NCBI GenBank assembly: GCA_035582835.1
Contig: JAYKAV010000411.1
Location: 1,572,843 to 1,636,842 of the forward strand
Length of the DNA: 64,000 nt
Reading direction: 5' to 3'
Source: Phoebastria nigripes
Lineage: Eukaryota; Chordata; Aves; Procellariiformes; Diomedeidae
The position numbers and the translations under genes are program-made. The notes beneath the pieces are model-generated. The model was not told where the DNA came from. It searched no databases and saw only the letters and a list, made by a program, of their open reading frames with translations. Positions 1 through 12,117 of this stretch are shown one piece after another (position 1 is the first letter of the stretch; the number at the start of each line of letters is the position of its first letter).

Positions 1-481
1 GGATGCATCTCTTCTCTCCTTTTAAAAATGTGCTGCTTGTTTTATCCTATTTTGCAAACCAGGATTTATTCTTTGGCCAGCCCATGTCATCTTAAATATG
101 TATGTTGTTAAACTAAAAAAATGTCCATACTAGGAAATGTAAGTATGTATAATATCGCAGATACTTTCGCTGTAATAAATACTATGATTTTTTTGGTGTG
201 TGATAAATTATTATCTGTTATATACAAGCAAACTTTCTTAGGCAGATGGATAGTGCATGAACAAAGTTTTCTTGCTGAAACATTGAATGCTAAGAGGCTT
301 TGAATAAAACTAAGTTAAAACTGAAACTTACTTTTTGCAAATTTTTCTTTAGTCCTTGTGTATGGTCAGAAGCTAGGCTGTAATATGGTAAATACAGGAA
401 CATGGAGCAGAACCGGTAGTAAAGAAAAATGGCTAGAAACACCTGATTTTTTTTTTTTTTTTTTTAAAAAACTTTCTGTAG
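1..481 (+). other. THADA intron, 3' end
   Basis: AT-rich sequence with no recognisable exon or transposon. It ends in an acceptor whose pyrimidine tract is a pure T run (447-465). Confidence 0.7.
447..465 (+). repeat. T19 homopolymer next to a splice acceptor
   Basis: Nineteen consecutive T residues lie 16 nt upstream of the AG at 480-481, separated from it by AAAAAACTTTCTGT. It may serve as the polypyrimidine tract of the exon at 482. Confidence 0.9.
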
Positions 482-595
482 GCTTTGTTAGCTTCAGAAC
501 CAAAGAAGAGCAAAACAGATTTGCTGAAAATGACAATGAAAGAATTGATATCTTTGGCTGCACCTTTGAATGAATCATCAAGTGTAATTCCACAG
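482..595 (+). CDS. THADA: THADA exon (38 codons, phase 0-0)
   Basis: The reading frame starts ALLASEPKKSK, continues through MTMKELISLA and ends SSSVIPQ. It corresponds to the stretch just before the conserved VHALNILRALF block of vertebrate THADA. The acceptor is TGTAG at 477-481 and the donor is CAG|GTAAAA at 595/596. The exon is 114 nt, so it both enters and leaves on codon boundaries. The N-terminal half looks variable and charged; the MTMKELISLA part is the more conserved helix. The polypyrimidine tract upstream is a 19-T homopolymer (447-465) followed by an A-rich spacer, an unusual acceptor context. A methionine at codon 17 is internal and I do not take it as a start. Confidence 0.88.
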
Positions 596-1737
596 GTAAA
601 ATACAGCCTTTCATCAGAAGGCAAATCTCAAAAAAGTGTTTGCGTTACTTCAAACAATTAAGGCACTTTGTGTGTGTTTTTAATAAGGATATTTTGTTTT
701 TATTATCTATAGCTAGATTTTAAAACATGTTTGCATGTGCAGAGGTTATGAAGTCACTGGAATTTGCAAGTGTGTAAGATACTAAAAAATGGATTGGTTG
801 TAATTTCATAGTTTCTTTGTAGTACAGCAGATACAGTCATACTCATTTTGAATTTATATGATCAGTTTACTGCCTGTAGTATATTTCTAAACAAATAGAT
901 GAGTAATTTCCTTTTTACAAGGAAATTAACAAGCAAGCATTTGTTTACATTTAGAGTAAATAAATGAGTTGCATAAAGCATACTGTATGCAGTAAAATAC
1001 TACATGAAAAGTGATTATATGCATACTTAGTAACTTCTAAAACTTCAGTATATACATTTGGAATGCATAAAAATTTTATTTTAAAGTCAAGATCTCTATC
1101 TTCAAAATGTTGTTATCAAATACTTCATCTTTCTGTTTGTAAGTGCAAGCCATAATTTGTTGACAATACATAGAAGTATGTTCTAATGGCTCTGCCAGAT
1201 CTTTCGCTGGTATAAATTTATGTAGCCTTGTCAAAGTCTGTGAAGCTACACAGATTACCACCTTCCCCTACAGAGAGTAGAGAAATATCAGAAAATGCTC
1301 CATATGGTGAAGCAAGCCTGGCTGTCAGTTTTAGCTTAATATTGTCCTCTTGTGAGTTGTAGTTTATTTTTTCTCACAGTATCTACAGCATGTCAAGAAT
1401 GTTGGAAAAGATGATTCTAAACTTCGAAAGTTATTTTTACAGCCATGATAAGCTAAGGAAAAAAGAATGCTGGCCTTCGCTTGCAATGCCCGGACTGTAC
1501 TTGTTAGAGGAATATATTTTTAAACTGTAATTGTTTTTAAGTGTTTACTGTTGCACCGGTTTAATATTTTTTTTTTTTAATAGCAGTATTCTTGTATTCA
1601 GTATGGAAATAAAGTGGTGCAAATGTGCATATGGATTATTTTTGTTTCGTGTGTTCACTGCTGTAATTAACATACATGAAATTTAAGATATTTTCCAATG
1701 AATATATATTTTTCTTACGTTTCTTCTACCTCCACAG
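596..1737 (+). other. THADA intron
   Basis: A 1.1-kb AT-rich intron. No transposon recognised. It holds an AATAAA hexamer at 1608-1613 followed by T/GT-rich sequence that could act as an intronic polyadenylation site. Confidence 0.85.
1608..1613 (+). promoter_or_regulatory. candidate intronic polyadenylation signal
   Basis: AATAAA followed within about 45 nt by a T/GT-rich stretch (around 1632-1655, containing TTTTTGTTTCGTGTGTTC) resembles a functional signal plus downstream element. It lies 125 nt upstream of the next THADA exon. Use would truncate the protein inside DUF2428. AATAAA is common by chance in AT-rich introns, so this is only a candidate. Confidence 0.25.
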
Positions 1738-1860
1738 GTTCATGCTTTAAATATCCTTCGGGCGCTGTTTAGGGATACACGTTTAGGTGAAAACATCATG
1801 CCTTATGTTGCAGATGGAATACAAGCAGCAATTCTAGGTTTTATGTCACCTGTCTGGGCA
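1738..1860 (+). CDS. THADA: THADA exon, DUF2428 core (41 codons, phase 0-0)
   Basis: The exon encodes VHALNILRALFRDTRLGEN followed by IMPYVADG, AAILGF and SPVWA. This is one of the most conserved helical stretches of the THADA/Trm732 family and the main basis for naming the gene. The acceptor is CTACCTCCACAG (AG at 1736-1737), preceded by a pyrimidine-rich tract; the donor is GCA|GTAAGT at 1860/1861, a near-consensus site. The 123-nt length keeps phase 0 on both sides. Joined to the previous exon it reads ...VIPQ-VHAL... without interruption. No stop codon or odd residue is seen. The segment is expected to form paired alpha-helices of the HEAT-like scaffold (family knowledge). Confidence 0.95.
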
Positions 1861-2563
1861 GTAAGTTAATTTTTAATTTTGCCTCTCTAATTTAACAGGA
1901 TATAGAGTGGTGCTGTTCAGTGAAGCTTTGGTCATGTTTATACATGGCAGTACCACGATTTCTGGAATGTTACATGGTGTAATATTTTAAGGTACAGTAA
2001 AGAATAATGTAGACCTGCAAAACAGTCATAGTTTTGGTCATGTTTTTTGGTTTTGTTTCATTTTTCTGTAAGCGCTGATACTGACAAAAAGTAGAGACAA
2101 AGATTACCTTACAGATAAAAATATATCTGGCTGTTAAATTTTGAGTCAGTGGATCTAGCTAGTAAGGAGTGCATTTACATTCATTCTCACTGTTACTTTG
2201 CTTTTCAATAAAAGATAGTATTCCATATGGCATATTAAGGTAGAACATTTCATGATCTGCCATGCATAAGGGTGAATGTTTTGAACCACTAGAAACCTGG
2301 TTGTACTCCTTATATTAAAGATGGACATCTCCAAAAAATCTGAACTTCCTATTAGTGCCATCTTGATTAAAAGGAAAGATGCTCTGAGTTAATTGTCTCC
2401 ATGTGCTGACTTCTGAACAGTAGGCATGCTCTGTCCTTCACTCAGCTGTTGTTCTTCTTTTCGACTGTACATTAGTGGCTGTGTTTAAAAAAAATATTAG
2501 TACATTTCAAAGGGATTTTTAAAACATAGTTTGTGTTCTTGTGTTCTTTTCTTTTTCATTTAG
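1861..2563 (+). other. THADA intron
   Basis: A 703-nt intron with a consensus donor and a T-rich acceptor. Nothing else recognised. Confidence 0.9.
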
Positions 2564-2655
2564 GTAAGAAATTCATCTACACTTCTATTTAGTGCTCTGA
2601 TTACACGAATTTTTGGGGTTAAAAGAGGGAAAGATGAAAATTCCAAAAAAAATAG
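2564..2655 (+). CDS. THADA: THADA exon, DUF2428 core (30 codons plus 2 nt, phase 0-2)
   Basis: The exon reads VRNSSTLLFSALITRIFG followed by VKRGKDENSKKN, with the final codon (AG|A, Arg) split across the intron. The VRNSSTLLFS.LITRIFGVKR pattern is strongly conserved in THADA and follows directly on SPVWA of the preceding exon. The acceptor is CATTTAG (AG at 2562-2563) after a T-rich tract; the donor is TAG|GTAAGC at 2655/2656. The basic, lysine-rich tail is probably a loop between helices (inference). The following intron is 19 kb and holds most of the transposon material in the window. Confidence 0.95.
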
Positions 2656-4074
2656 GTAAGCTTCGCTTGGTACCAATTTAAGTTTGCAAAACATGACCTT
2701 AGCCAACAACAATTTGAAAATGTTGCTTGCTTTATGGATATATTTGAATCATGATGTTACAAAAACATCTAGCTTTGCTTAAACTATGCTGCCAAGAAAT
2801 AAGTGCTAGGGACAAAAATATTTGCTGTTAAGCACTGAGAGTTAATTTGTACTCATGTGCAATTTCATGGAAGGGGAATGTTGCTGAGAGATTTTGGTAC
2901 CAGCGGCTCTTCCAAATGCCCAGTCTCTCTTGTGGTCACAAACTAGCCTATTGCTTTTGACAGCAAAGAGAGAGAGGTGAAGGAGAAGAGGAGCAATGGT
3001 CACGTGTGTGTTCCCTTACCTCTAGAGCAGGCCTGGAGGTAATCTCACCCCTACTAATTTGAGATTTTTTTCCCTTTAGTCTTCTTACTCTAGAACACCC
3101 TGTCCCTCTTTCATGTCTCTTTCCTCCAAGCTCCAAAAATTGCAGCTTGCGAAGCTGCATCTNTTCCAAGGGATTCTGCCCTTGAACTCTGTAGTCTGGC
3201 TCCAGATCCTCTACTATTTCACTTTCTTCTGTAAAACCAATTCTCCTCTGACTCTTAAAACTCCCCAGTCCTGAGCGTTCCTGTTTCTCTGCACCCTCCA
3301 GTTAGTGCACAAGCACCCCCATGTTTTCTTTGGCCTTCAGCCCCTTCCTTTAGCTTCTGCAGCAAATGAAGCACGCCCATGCCCTGTGCTCTGTAGCTGA
3401 GGTTCCTGCTCTAGTAGGGATGTGAAAATAACCCCAGATGCAGAATAAACTCATTAAAAAATACTCCTGCGGGGCCATGGAGTGGTCACACTATGGATAT
3501 TATGGTAACCATTTCAGAAATTCCTAATGGATTTTCAAATTACGGACAAGGTATGCAATTTCTGAAAGAAGGCAATTGTTACGATTTACCTTCAAAAATT
3601 CTACTTTTTTTTTTTTTTTCTTTCTCATTATACAGTGGTTCCTTAGTGTTGATCTATGTACCTAATAGAATTTTCATGCACGTTATGAGAAACTAAATGT
3701 CCTGGGATGATACTAGTCTTTAATCTTTTAGATGATAAATAGGTGTCATTTTAGCTGTTTGAAATAATTAATTTCAGGTGTCACTTGAAAAATTAGTTAC
3801 TATGCATGTATGAATGTGAGGAAGAAGTACAGGTGGGAGGTTGGAGGGAGATTTCCCTTAGAAAATAACTCTTCCCCTAAAAATGATTTGAAATGCCATC
3901 TCCCCTACTGCATGAAATTATCCCTGCTTTGTCATAAACCCAAATCACTTCTTGCCCAAACCTGGAATTCACTCTCATAACCCCTGAAACCCAAGCAGAG
4001 CAATAAAAAGTGTTTCTTATTTCTTGCCTTCTCAGTTTGGTTTTGTAACAGCATTTAAAGGTTTTTTGGGTTGG

Positions 4075-4107
4075 TTTTTTTTTTNNNNNNNNNNTTTTTT
4101 TTTTTTT
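4075..4107 (+). repeat. poly-T tract interrupted by an N10 gap
   Basis: T run from 4075, ten Ns at 4085-4094, then T again to 4107. The true length of the homopolymer is unknown; the gap is likely an assembly placeholder. Confidence 0.9.
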
Positions 4108-5844
4108 AATTTCAATATTGAGCACTTATGGAAGGAGATACATACCTCAGCTTTTTTAAGCTTGCATCCTAGGGAAAAACTTCATACTAACTTCTGCAGT
4201 GGGAAGGCAAACTGACTTCTCAAATACATGCAGTGTGATGAGATATGTAATCTGAGATTTCTGTTTGTGAAGTTGCAGAGTGTAATGCATTTGAGCATCT
4301 GATGGGGATGGGAGATACCAGAATGAAGGAAAGTAAACTTTTATATAGTTGAATTGAATTCATTAAAACCAATGTTAATTTTTATGTAACTGGCACTGTC
4401 GCCTTGCTTCTCTGAAGCTTTTTGTTTACAGTAATTACTTTGTAGTCGTTTTGACCAAAAGATGTTAAAGCCGGGCTGGCTTCTTTTTCTTCCTCTATTC
4501 ATTTAGCAATTTTGCATTAAACATTGTACGTAGTCAGTTCTACTGTTTCTCACATGTAGTCATCAATACCACGAAACAGGGAATGGGAAAACACTTCTAA
4601 AGACAGGTCAGTGAGAGGCAGAAGGTGTGAAAACAGAGGCAGAGATTTGATTTCAAGTTTCTGACTCCTGTCTCTACAGGAGATACTGGTTTAGAAGGAA
4701 AATGATGTAGAGGTGGTTTGGCTGTTTTGTTTGTAAAGCTTCTTCCTCTGAACCTCTGGGTTTAAGGTAGGTTGTGTTTGGGAAGAGGTCTGTGTTTCAG
4801 TGGTTTGGCACCACGAGGTGTCACCGTTGCTGCACAGCGCTCTGCAGCCACATCCCTGGGGTGCAGCTGTGCTTGGGCACTTCTCTTCGGGAGCTCTAAA
4901 CTTGTTTTGTTTAGTGTTTTGCTGGAACAGAATTCATATACTAAAACTAAGTAATTTTTTCCCCCCACTTTTGAATCTGGCAGTTTACTTCAAAAGCACT
5001 AGCATTTTAGCAACTTGCATCTATAGGAGCTTGTGTGAAAGTCGTCTGGGTTTGAGCTGCTCGTTCTGTTCCCTGCAGGATATTCTGTTTGCATTAAGGA
5101 GTAGTCTGTCTGTGGACAGAGACCAGCTCTAATGCTGCCATTAGGACCTTGCATAGGTTTGCAGTTTGCCTGATTTTTAGGGTAGGGTGTTAAATCTGTC
5201 TCTTCTGTGCCAGTGGGGAGTTACCTTATTGCTGGACTATTCTGGGCATCTGTCTAAAAAAGGATGGACTTTCTGGTTGCTTTCTCAAGAAGAGTTCCTG
5301 TGAAACTGATACAATTGGGGTGGTGGAGAGTTTGCGTTGACTTCCAGAAGAAAGCTTTGTTGGAACCGTACTGTCAACTTAACTCCACTCCTGTGTTTCT
5401 TTAACATACTTTGTGTTACATTTCCCTTTTTTTCTCTTATCTTCACTAAAAATTCACATATAGCATCCTTTATACAAAAATTATAGGCCTATCATGTCTT
5501 TTGCAGCTTTTAGTCTGCTGATATTATGTTCCGTTCCCTATTTATGTTAATTTTGTACATTATAATTGCCATGCAGCTGGGGTGTTTACGTAGTGACAAC
5601 ACAGCGGTGGTCCATTATTTGATGGTCTTGATCAGTTGTGAAGCATTGGATTGAATGACTGAATGAACTATAACCGATGTCTGATCAGTAACCTGATATA
5701 ATTTGGGGTTTTTTCCAGGCATATGTAAAAGAATGATGGGTTTGGGGTTTTGTCTTGATTTCTGGTTTTTTTATTGTTGTTGTTTACCTCCAAACATTCC
5801 TGTGTCATTTTGGGTGTTTGCAGTAGAACAACTGTGTGAAAGAG

Positions 5845-5877
5845 TCCCCTCACTCCATGACAAAGAGAGTGAGGGGA
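5845..5877. repeat. perfect 10-bp inverted repeat with a 13-nt loop
   Basis: TCCCCTCACT at 5845-5854 is the exact reverse complement of AGTGAGGGGA at 5868-5877. The next outward pair (G5844/T5878) could be a G-U wobble in RNA. It lies inside a THADA intron; function unknown. Confidence 0.85.
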
Positions 5878-6878
5878 TGCCTAACTCTGCTGACAGACAT
5901 CTGAAGTTACATCTGCAGTGGCCATCCCTACTGGAGAGCAGAGGCAAGAAAGCATGTTGAGCTGGGCTTTGTGATCATTGAAAGGGCATTAGGAAGGTCA
6001 GCCAGAACTGTCTGTCTCAATCTGAGAACTAATACTAGATTATGCTAGAGAAGGTCTGTTCTCTGAAAACTTGGACTGCAGTTTGAGGAAACACGGGTTG
6101 AAGAAATTACCAGCTGCACATCATGGCTCCCGCTGCTCGGTTGTGCTGGTTCAGTTGTCGGTGGGGCTCTGCTATGGGTCATCTGCAACATGTTTGCATC
6201 AACAGCTGTATTGGTAAAAATGGGGAGAGGGAACTGGGGCAGTGAAAGAGAGGGATTTCTTGAGCGGAACTCTGGGCTGATGCCAAACTTCACTCTTAAA
6301 GGGTTCACTGGAAACTTCAAGGGACAACTCTACATCATGCTCTACAGGACATGCAACGATACCCTGTTTTCATTAAATATTGATGCATCTTTTTAATTTT
6401 AGCATGGGCAAGGAAATAATGATTTGGAAAATTAATACTTGAAAAATAGCAACTGTGTGCAGCTTTTGCAAATAGAAGAGAGAGGAGTTATGTGAAGACT
6501 GTTTACAGTGGTCCATGCAGCTATACAGGTTGAGCTTTCTCTTTCTAGTGAAAAGAAAGTTAGAAACAAAGAAATTTTCTCTGGGTTCTCTCTTTCTGAG
6601 AAAGACTGTATCAAAACTTCTAATGCTGCTGTAAGAGTGTGTGTGTGTATTTTCATCACATGAAAAATTAGGATGTCTTAAGATGAAGAGATTCTAAAAA
6701 TAAAATGGAATATATATTGTGATAGTTAGTGCAGATCTGTACCTGAAAGTCAAAATAACTTACATATAAAGTTAACTGAAATTAATTTTGAAATGTAATT
6801 AAATTTCTCATCATAGAGGAATTCTCTTCTGCCCAATGAGTTACAGTAGTAATAGTGATACTTTCACCTAAATTCTTA

Positions 6879-7003
6879 CACACACACACATATATATGTG
6901 TCTGTATATTGTCTATATATGTACTATATATATGCATATATATAATACTGGAGTACAGACCAGTGGTCTGTAGTCCAGTGCTGTACACACACACATATAT
7001 ATA
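6879..7003. repeat. compound (AC)n/(TA)n microsatellite
   Basis: Runs of AC and TA dinucleotides at about 6879-6955 and again at 6985-7003. The second lies between two near-identical copies of a 17-nt sequence (6966-6982 and 7019-7035), suggesting a local 53-nt duplication. Confidence 0.8.
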
Positions 7004-10000
7004 TCAGAGACCTTTTTAGTCTGTAGTCCAATGCTAATTAAAGCTGCTATTGCTTGTTACTAGACAAGACTCTTCTCATAAAATACATGGTATTTCTGGC
7101 TTTATCTTTTTTTAAAGGATAAGCATGATCAGAAATTGTCTTTGAGGCAATTTGCCATTTGACTTAGGACAAGCTTTAGTCTTTAGAGTAATAAAAAAGG
7201 ATCGTACTGGCTTATCTGAAAACGGAATTTTTTGAGTTGAAATATAAATGTTGCAAAGTCCTCAGAAAGAATAACCAATGGCTTCAGGTAAGAAAGGATG
7301 GGGGGTGGGGAGAATTCCCTTAGCTTCTCACCTTGATGGAGGAGGTTCCAGGAAGGAAAAGCTTCAACTCTTTGATTAAAAAGCAGTTTTTTTAAGCAAG
7401 GCTGAAATGGTACAATGCAACCTGGTGATTTTTGCATGAAGTAACTGGTGTATATATGTAATGTTTGCATTTTGGGAGGGGGGAAGCTCTTGTGTATTTA
7501 GACTCTAGTGAAGGGAAAATGCATATGCAGAAAAATACTTAGCTGTCAACACACATTTTCTATGGAGTAAATATTCATGCTGTTAGGAAATTGAGTATGA
7601 ATGCTGCCATGTTCTCAATGTTGGTTTAGATATATTTGAAAAGAAAGGAACAACTTTAATTGCCATCTACATAGTGCTTCTTTAAGTCTTTATTTTCATT
7701 GATAGCTGTCAGTAAAGATTGATGACTATCAATAACTTCAAGCACTTGGAAAGGAGAAACTTATCTTTCTAATTATAATAAGATGAAAACTAGATATGAA
7801 CAGGTTTTGAAGATGCGCTATTGGCTGTGAGGCAGTCAACATGCACGACTGCCCTCTGCTTGCTTTGTTTTTATTGCAAGTTGAGTGTTCAGCACTTCTC
7901 AGTAGGTGGTTGCATGCACACTTGAAGGTCACTGAGTAAAACCAAATTAACTTTCAAAAACACTAAGTTGGTTTTTTTCCTCCTAAATTGACATTTACTT
8001 TTTCTTTAACGTTAAGGCTTTGTATGAATACCATAAATAATTGCATTTTACACTGTGAAGGGTTAGAGGAAAACACTGCAAATTGTATGTTCTAATGCAA
8101 ACCTCTCTTTTCATAAAATTATCCCTAAATTAAATGAATCTGGTATTATCTTCCCTTTCACTGAGCCACTCTAGAGTTGTAGCTTAAAGTACATAAGATA
8201 CATCGTAAGTACATGATTCCTGTTGAATGTTCCACATCTGGCAGGCTAACACTTCCAATATTTCTAACTTAACAGCTGAAAAATCTGTCTTACATCAATG
8301 ATGTTTTGTCAGTCTTAACAGCAACTGTATTAGACATTTGCAGTGCATCATACTGGGCTCTGACAGGACTTCTGAGATGGGTCTGTGTTGCCCACAGAGG
8401 AGTGGCCGGTACTATTTTGGGATAAGCTGAAAGAAATTTTGGTGGCACTAATGTGGTCAAGCTGTAATGGCACATTGGTGTTGTAAAATCGAATAGCCCT
8501 TAGGAGAGTTTCACTAGAGGTGATACTCAGATTGACTCTAGCCCATAAATGCTCAGCGCTGGCTTGGAGATGCACCACTGGCAGTAGTCCCGTGTGCCAG
8601 TTGAGATACAGCTACGCGTGAGAGGATGCTGACCGCAGCGATGGGTCTGCAGGAAGGGCAGCGGTGAGGCAGCAGAGTGCTGAGCCTCTTGTGCCGGCTC
8701 CAGCAGGGAAATGCAAGTACGGCTTGATTCACAAAACTGGCCTCTGAGCTCTGTACCTCTTGGACTGCATGCTGCAGAGGGAAGGGTTGGGATTGCTTTG
8801 TCTTGGATCTCGTTAGTGATTCCCTAGTGGATTTTCTCTGGCAACCTTGGTCTCTTGCAGCTTTTCAGTTGAAATACTGGGTCAGTGACAGTGAGGTTTC
8901 ATGAGACGACTGAGCCATTTAAATGCCTCTGGTCCTTTTCCTCTAGCTCCTTCTGTGCTATGTTTTGCAGCCTGTTCCCTCCATGCCACCTTAGTTGTTC
9001 CAGTGAATGCTTGCGAAGTAGTTGTTAAGGTTTTGATGCAGTGCATTGTCTCGTGAGGGGGTTGTTTTGGTTAAAAAGAAATCCCTTCCCCTTCTGTCTG
9101 CCAAAAATAGGCCACATTTGTTTTGCTCAACTTTTTTGTTTTTAATGTTCTGGCTCTTTTTTTTATTGACTTTGACAGATTTAGAAGTCTTAATCTCAGA
9201 ACTGTCTCAAGAAAACACACAAAAGTTCAGGCTGACTCAGATAACCACTACGGCTTTTACTGATTAATAGTTCAATAACAATGTGCTTGTTTAAACATAA
9301 TTTTGAACAGGCTCCCTATTTCTAAGTGCCTTTATAATAGGAATAATGATGATAAGGTGCTATTAACTTGTAAATTGAAGGTAAAATTTATGTAAGTTTT
9401 GTGCAGAAACAGACACAAATTGAAAACAAGCTCCTAAAGAAATCTGTTTCCCTCTGTGTTACTACTTCAATTATTCTGTTTGTTTTACAAGTCTAATCTA
9501 AAACTATCTGAAATCCCCTGTAGCAGAAAATATGGACTGTTCTCCTTGAGGTTGAGGATACTCTGTGTCTATACGATTTCTGCTGATTTTAGGAACACAA
9601 TGTGTTTATCTATCTGAAATGCCTAAAATCTACAGAACCGTTTTTACTTCAAGATTTTATCTTGTATGTACAGAGTCAGAAAAACACATAAATCCCAGTC
9701 AAATCTTTGGGGTCTAAAACACACTTAAAGCACTGGTGTGCAAATGTGTATCTGTGCTCTCCTGAGCAGGGAGGATCTTCCTAACATGCTGTCTTAAGTC
9801 AGAGCCAGAAAATAGGAAGATGAACGTGGTAAAGTGACCTGAATGAAAGTTTACCCAAAGTAAAACATCCTAAAAATATATGTGCTGGCCTGAGGTAACT
9901 TCAGTCCATTCATTTGTTTTAAATAAATTAGGGGCATAATACTAATGTTTGTTTCTACCGAGTGAGTAAAATGCCTTCAGTGAAAGAAAAATTACTATAA

Positions 10001-10317
10001 ACCTAACCACATGAGTAGATAATTTAGTTTCTGCTGTAGCGATAAAAGTTTTCATTAATATGAATTGATATAATTATTGTGTTTTGTTCCATGCATAATG
10101 TACACATCCCTTATTCATTAAGTTCACCATACTAAGTAAAAAGCAGTTACTCTTCACAGAATACTCCCAGATAGAGAGAAAGTGTGTTGGTTGTTTGGAG
10201 GTAGAATTCACAATGATAAATTTGTGGCAAGAGATTAAAGATAATGGCTATATAGGCAGTGGTTGAACAGAGTTCTTGGAGACTTTCTAGAGATACATAC
10301 ATGTCTCTTAATTTTAT

Positions 10318-10385
10318 TTTTATGTGTGTGTATACATACATACGTATGTACATGCACGCATGTGCACACTCATGCATATACACAG
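10318..10385. repeat. alternating purine-pyrimidine tract (TG/TA/CA)
   Basis: About 68 nt made almost entirely of alternating purine/pyrimidine steps (TGTGTG, TACATACATACG, CATGCACGCATG, CATATACACA). Such sequence is low-complexity and prone to Z-DNA formation. It creates small open frames on both strands that are not genes. Confidence 0.8.
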
Positions 10386-12117
10386 TTCAACTTTCTAAAA
10401 AAAGTTTGTTAAAAATTATTATTTTATATTTTATATGTAAAATACATATTTTATTTTAAACTGTTTTATATATAGCTTTGTATACATGCACATATACAGA
10501 CACGTTTGTGTACGTATATCAAAGTTGTGTTTTGATTAATGTGTTGATATAGGTACCAGGTTATATCTGTGATGTTGGGTTTACGTGATGTTCCCCTATT
10601 TTTATTCTGAGCCCATTGTACACTTACTTCTCTTGCTAGTATAGCAACAAAAGTGCTCTTGGAAAAGGACTTCACAAGTTATTTTAGTGAACTGTGTGTT
10701 GCATAATTATTCCTCTAAGTCACACTTTTCCTGAAGTATTTGTTCTGTGCAGGTGCTCTTTCCGTACCTGATTACACAAAGGGTATAATAAATAGCAAAA
10801 CAAGAGGTATAAAGAAACTTGTACTTAAAAGAGATCAAAGCAAACCAGACCATGCAGTCCTTTGGAAATATTGGCTAGCTCTCTTGTAAATAAAAGTGCT
10901 TCTAAAGCAGAAGGTATTTAACTACTGTATTTATACAGGCCTTGATTGGCAGTTCAGTTATTAACCTCATAAAAACACAGCAACGTAAACTAGTAAAAAT
11001 GTTTATTCTAGCACTTCTATCTGAAGGAAAATGAAAACCAAGATATAGTGGCATATTCTTAGTTCCTTTTAAGTATTTATTTTAGGGCTGTGTAGCATAA
11101 AAGAATGTTTTTTCAAGTCAGTGAACTTAAACTATTTTGTTTACTGTTCTGGCATTTAAGTATTTTCTAATTCCTAACAAAACAAATGTTAGATTTATTG
11201 AAGGTGCACAGTCACCACATCTTTATTGAAGATGCAAACCCCACATCTTTATAATGATTCTTCTTTCCCCTTCATAGTGTTTTTCATTTCATGTGGGGTA
11301 AAAATGAAATCTGAATTGTTTTTTGTTTGGTGTGGTTATAGAAAAGTTGTCCCTTCTTGTCATTGAAGAGGTGTCCTGTATCATGTTAGGTCTAGAAAAA
11401 CAAGTATGCAATAATCTTTTATATCCTTGCTCTTGGGCTTATTAGCTGATGTATTGCACCAGTTTCTTTACAATTGTTTTTTCCAGGCTTCACTGTGGCT
11501 TTTCAAGCCTCCCCCCAAAATTACATGGCCATTTTGTCTTCTATAGGAGCGCTAAAATTCTCTTACACATGTGAAATGTTTGTTTGAAAGTAGCTTGTCA
11601 TGAGTCCTGAGACAGGATATGATTTCAGGAATTTAACTCTTAGGTATGTTCTTTAAAACAAAATTATCTGAAGCGGACTCTTAAAATTTATATATAATCT
11701 TTATTTCTAAAGGAACTTTCCTGTTGCTATTGTCTCTGTCTCTTAGTAAGAATAGTGATGATTCTCTGGTTGTCATCCAGAGGGACTGCTAATCAAGAGC
11801 TTTCATAAATATATGCTATTTCTGGATTAACCAAATTTTAAGTGGTTATTTTTATTTCACATCAAGCTAGTATTTTTATTCATCACTAGTGTACATTGTG
11901 GCAAAAATAATACTTTGTGCTGAACTGAAGACTAAGTTACTAACTTACTAAAAACTGGGTAAATCTCAAGAATTTTGTTGTTCTTAGCAGGAGCTATTGT
12001 TTACTGTAATTGCAGTAGCTACTGATGGCCAACAAATACAGGAAAACACAAAAAACACTGATCTGTTAAGAAGACAAGGTTAAAACCATGGTGCTGGAGT
12101 GGGAAGTAGCTAAGTGG

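Noticed and set aside
2920..3420. Pyrimidine-rich, slightly GC-richer stretch that might be an LTR or old repeat
   Set aside because: No terminal motifs, target-site duplication or second copy in the window.
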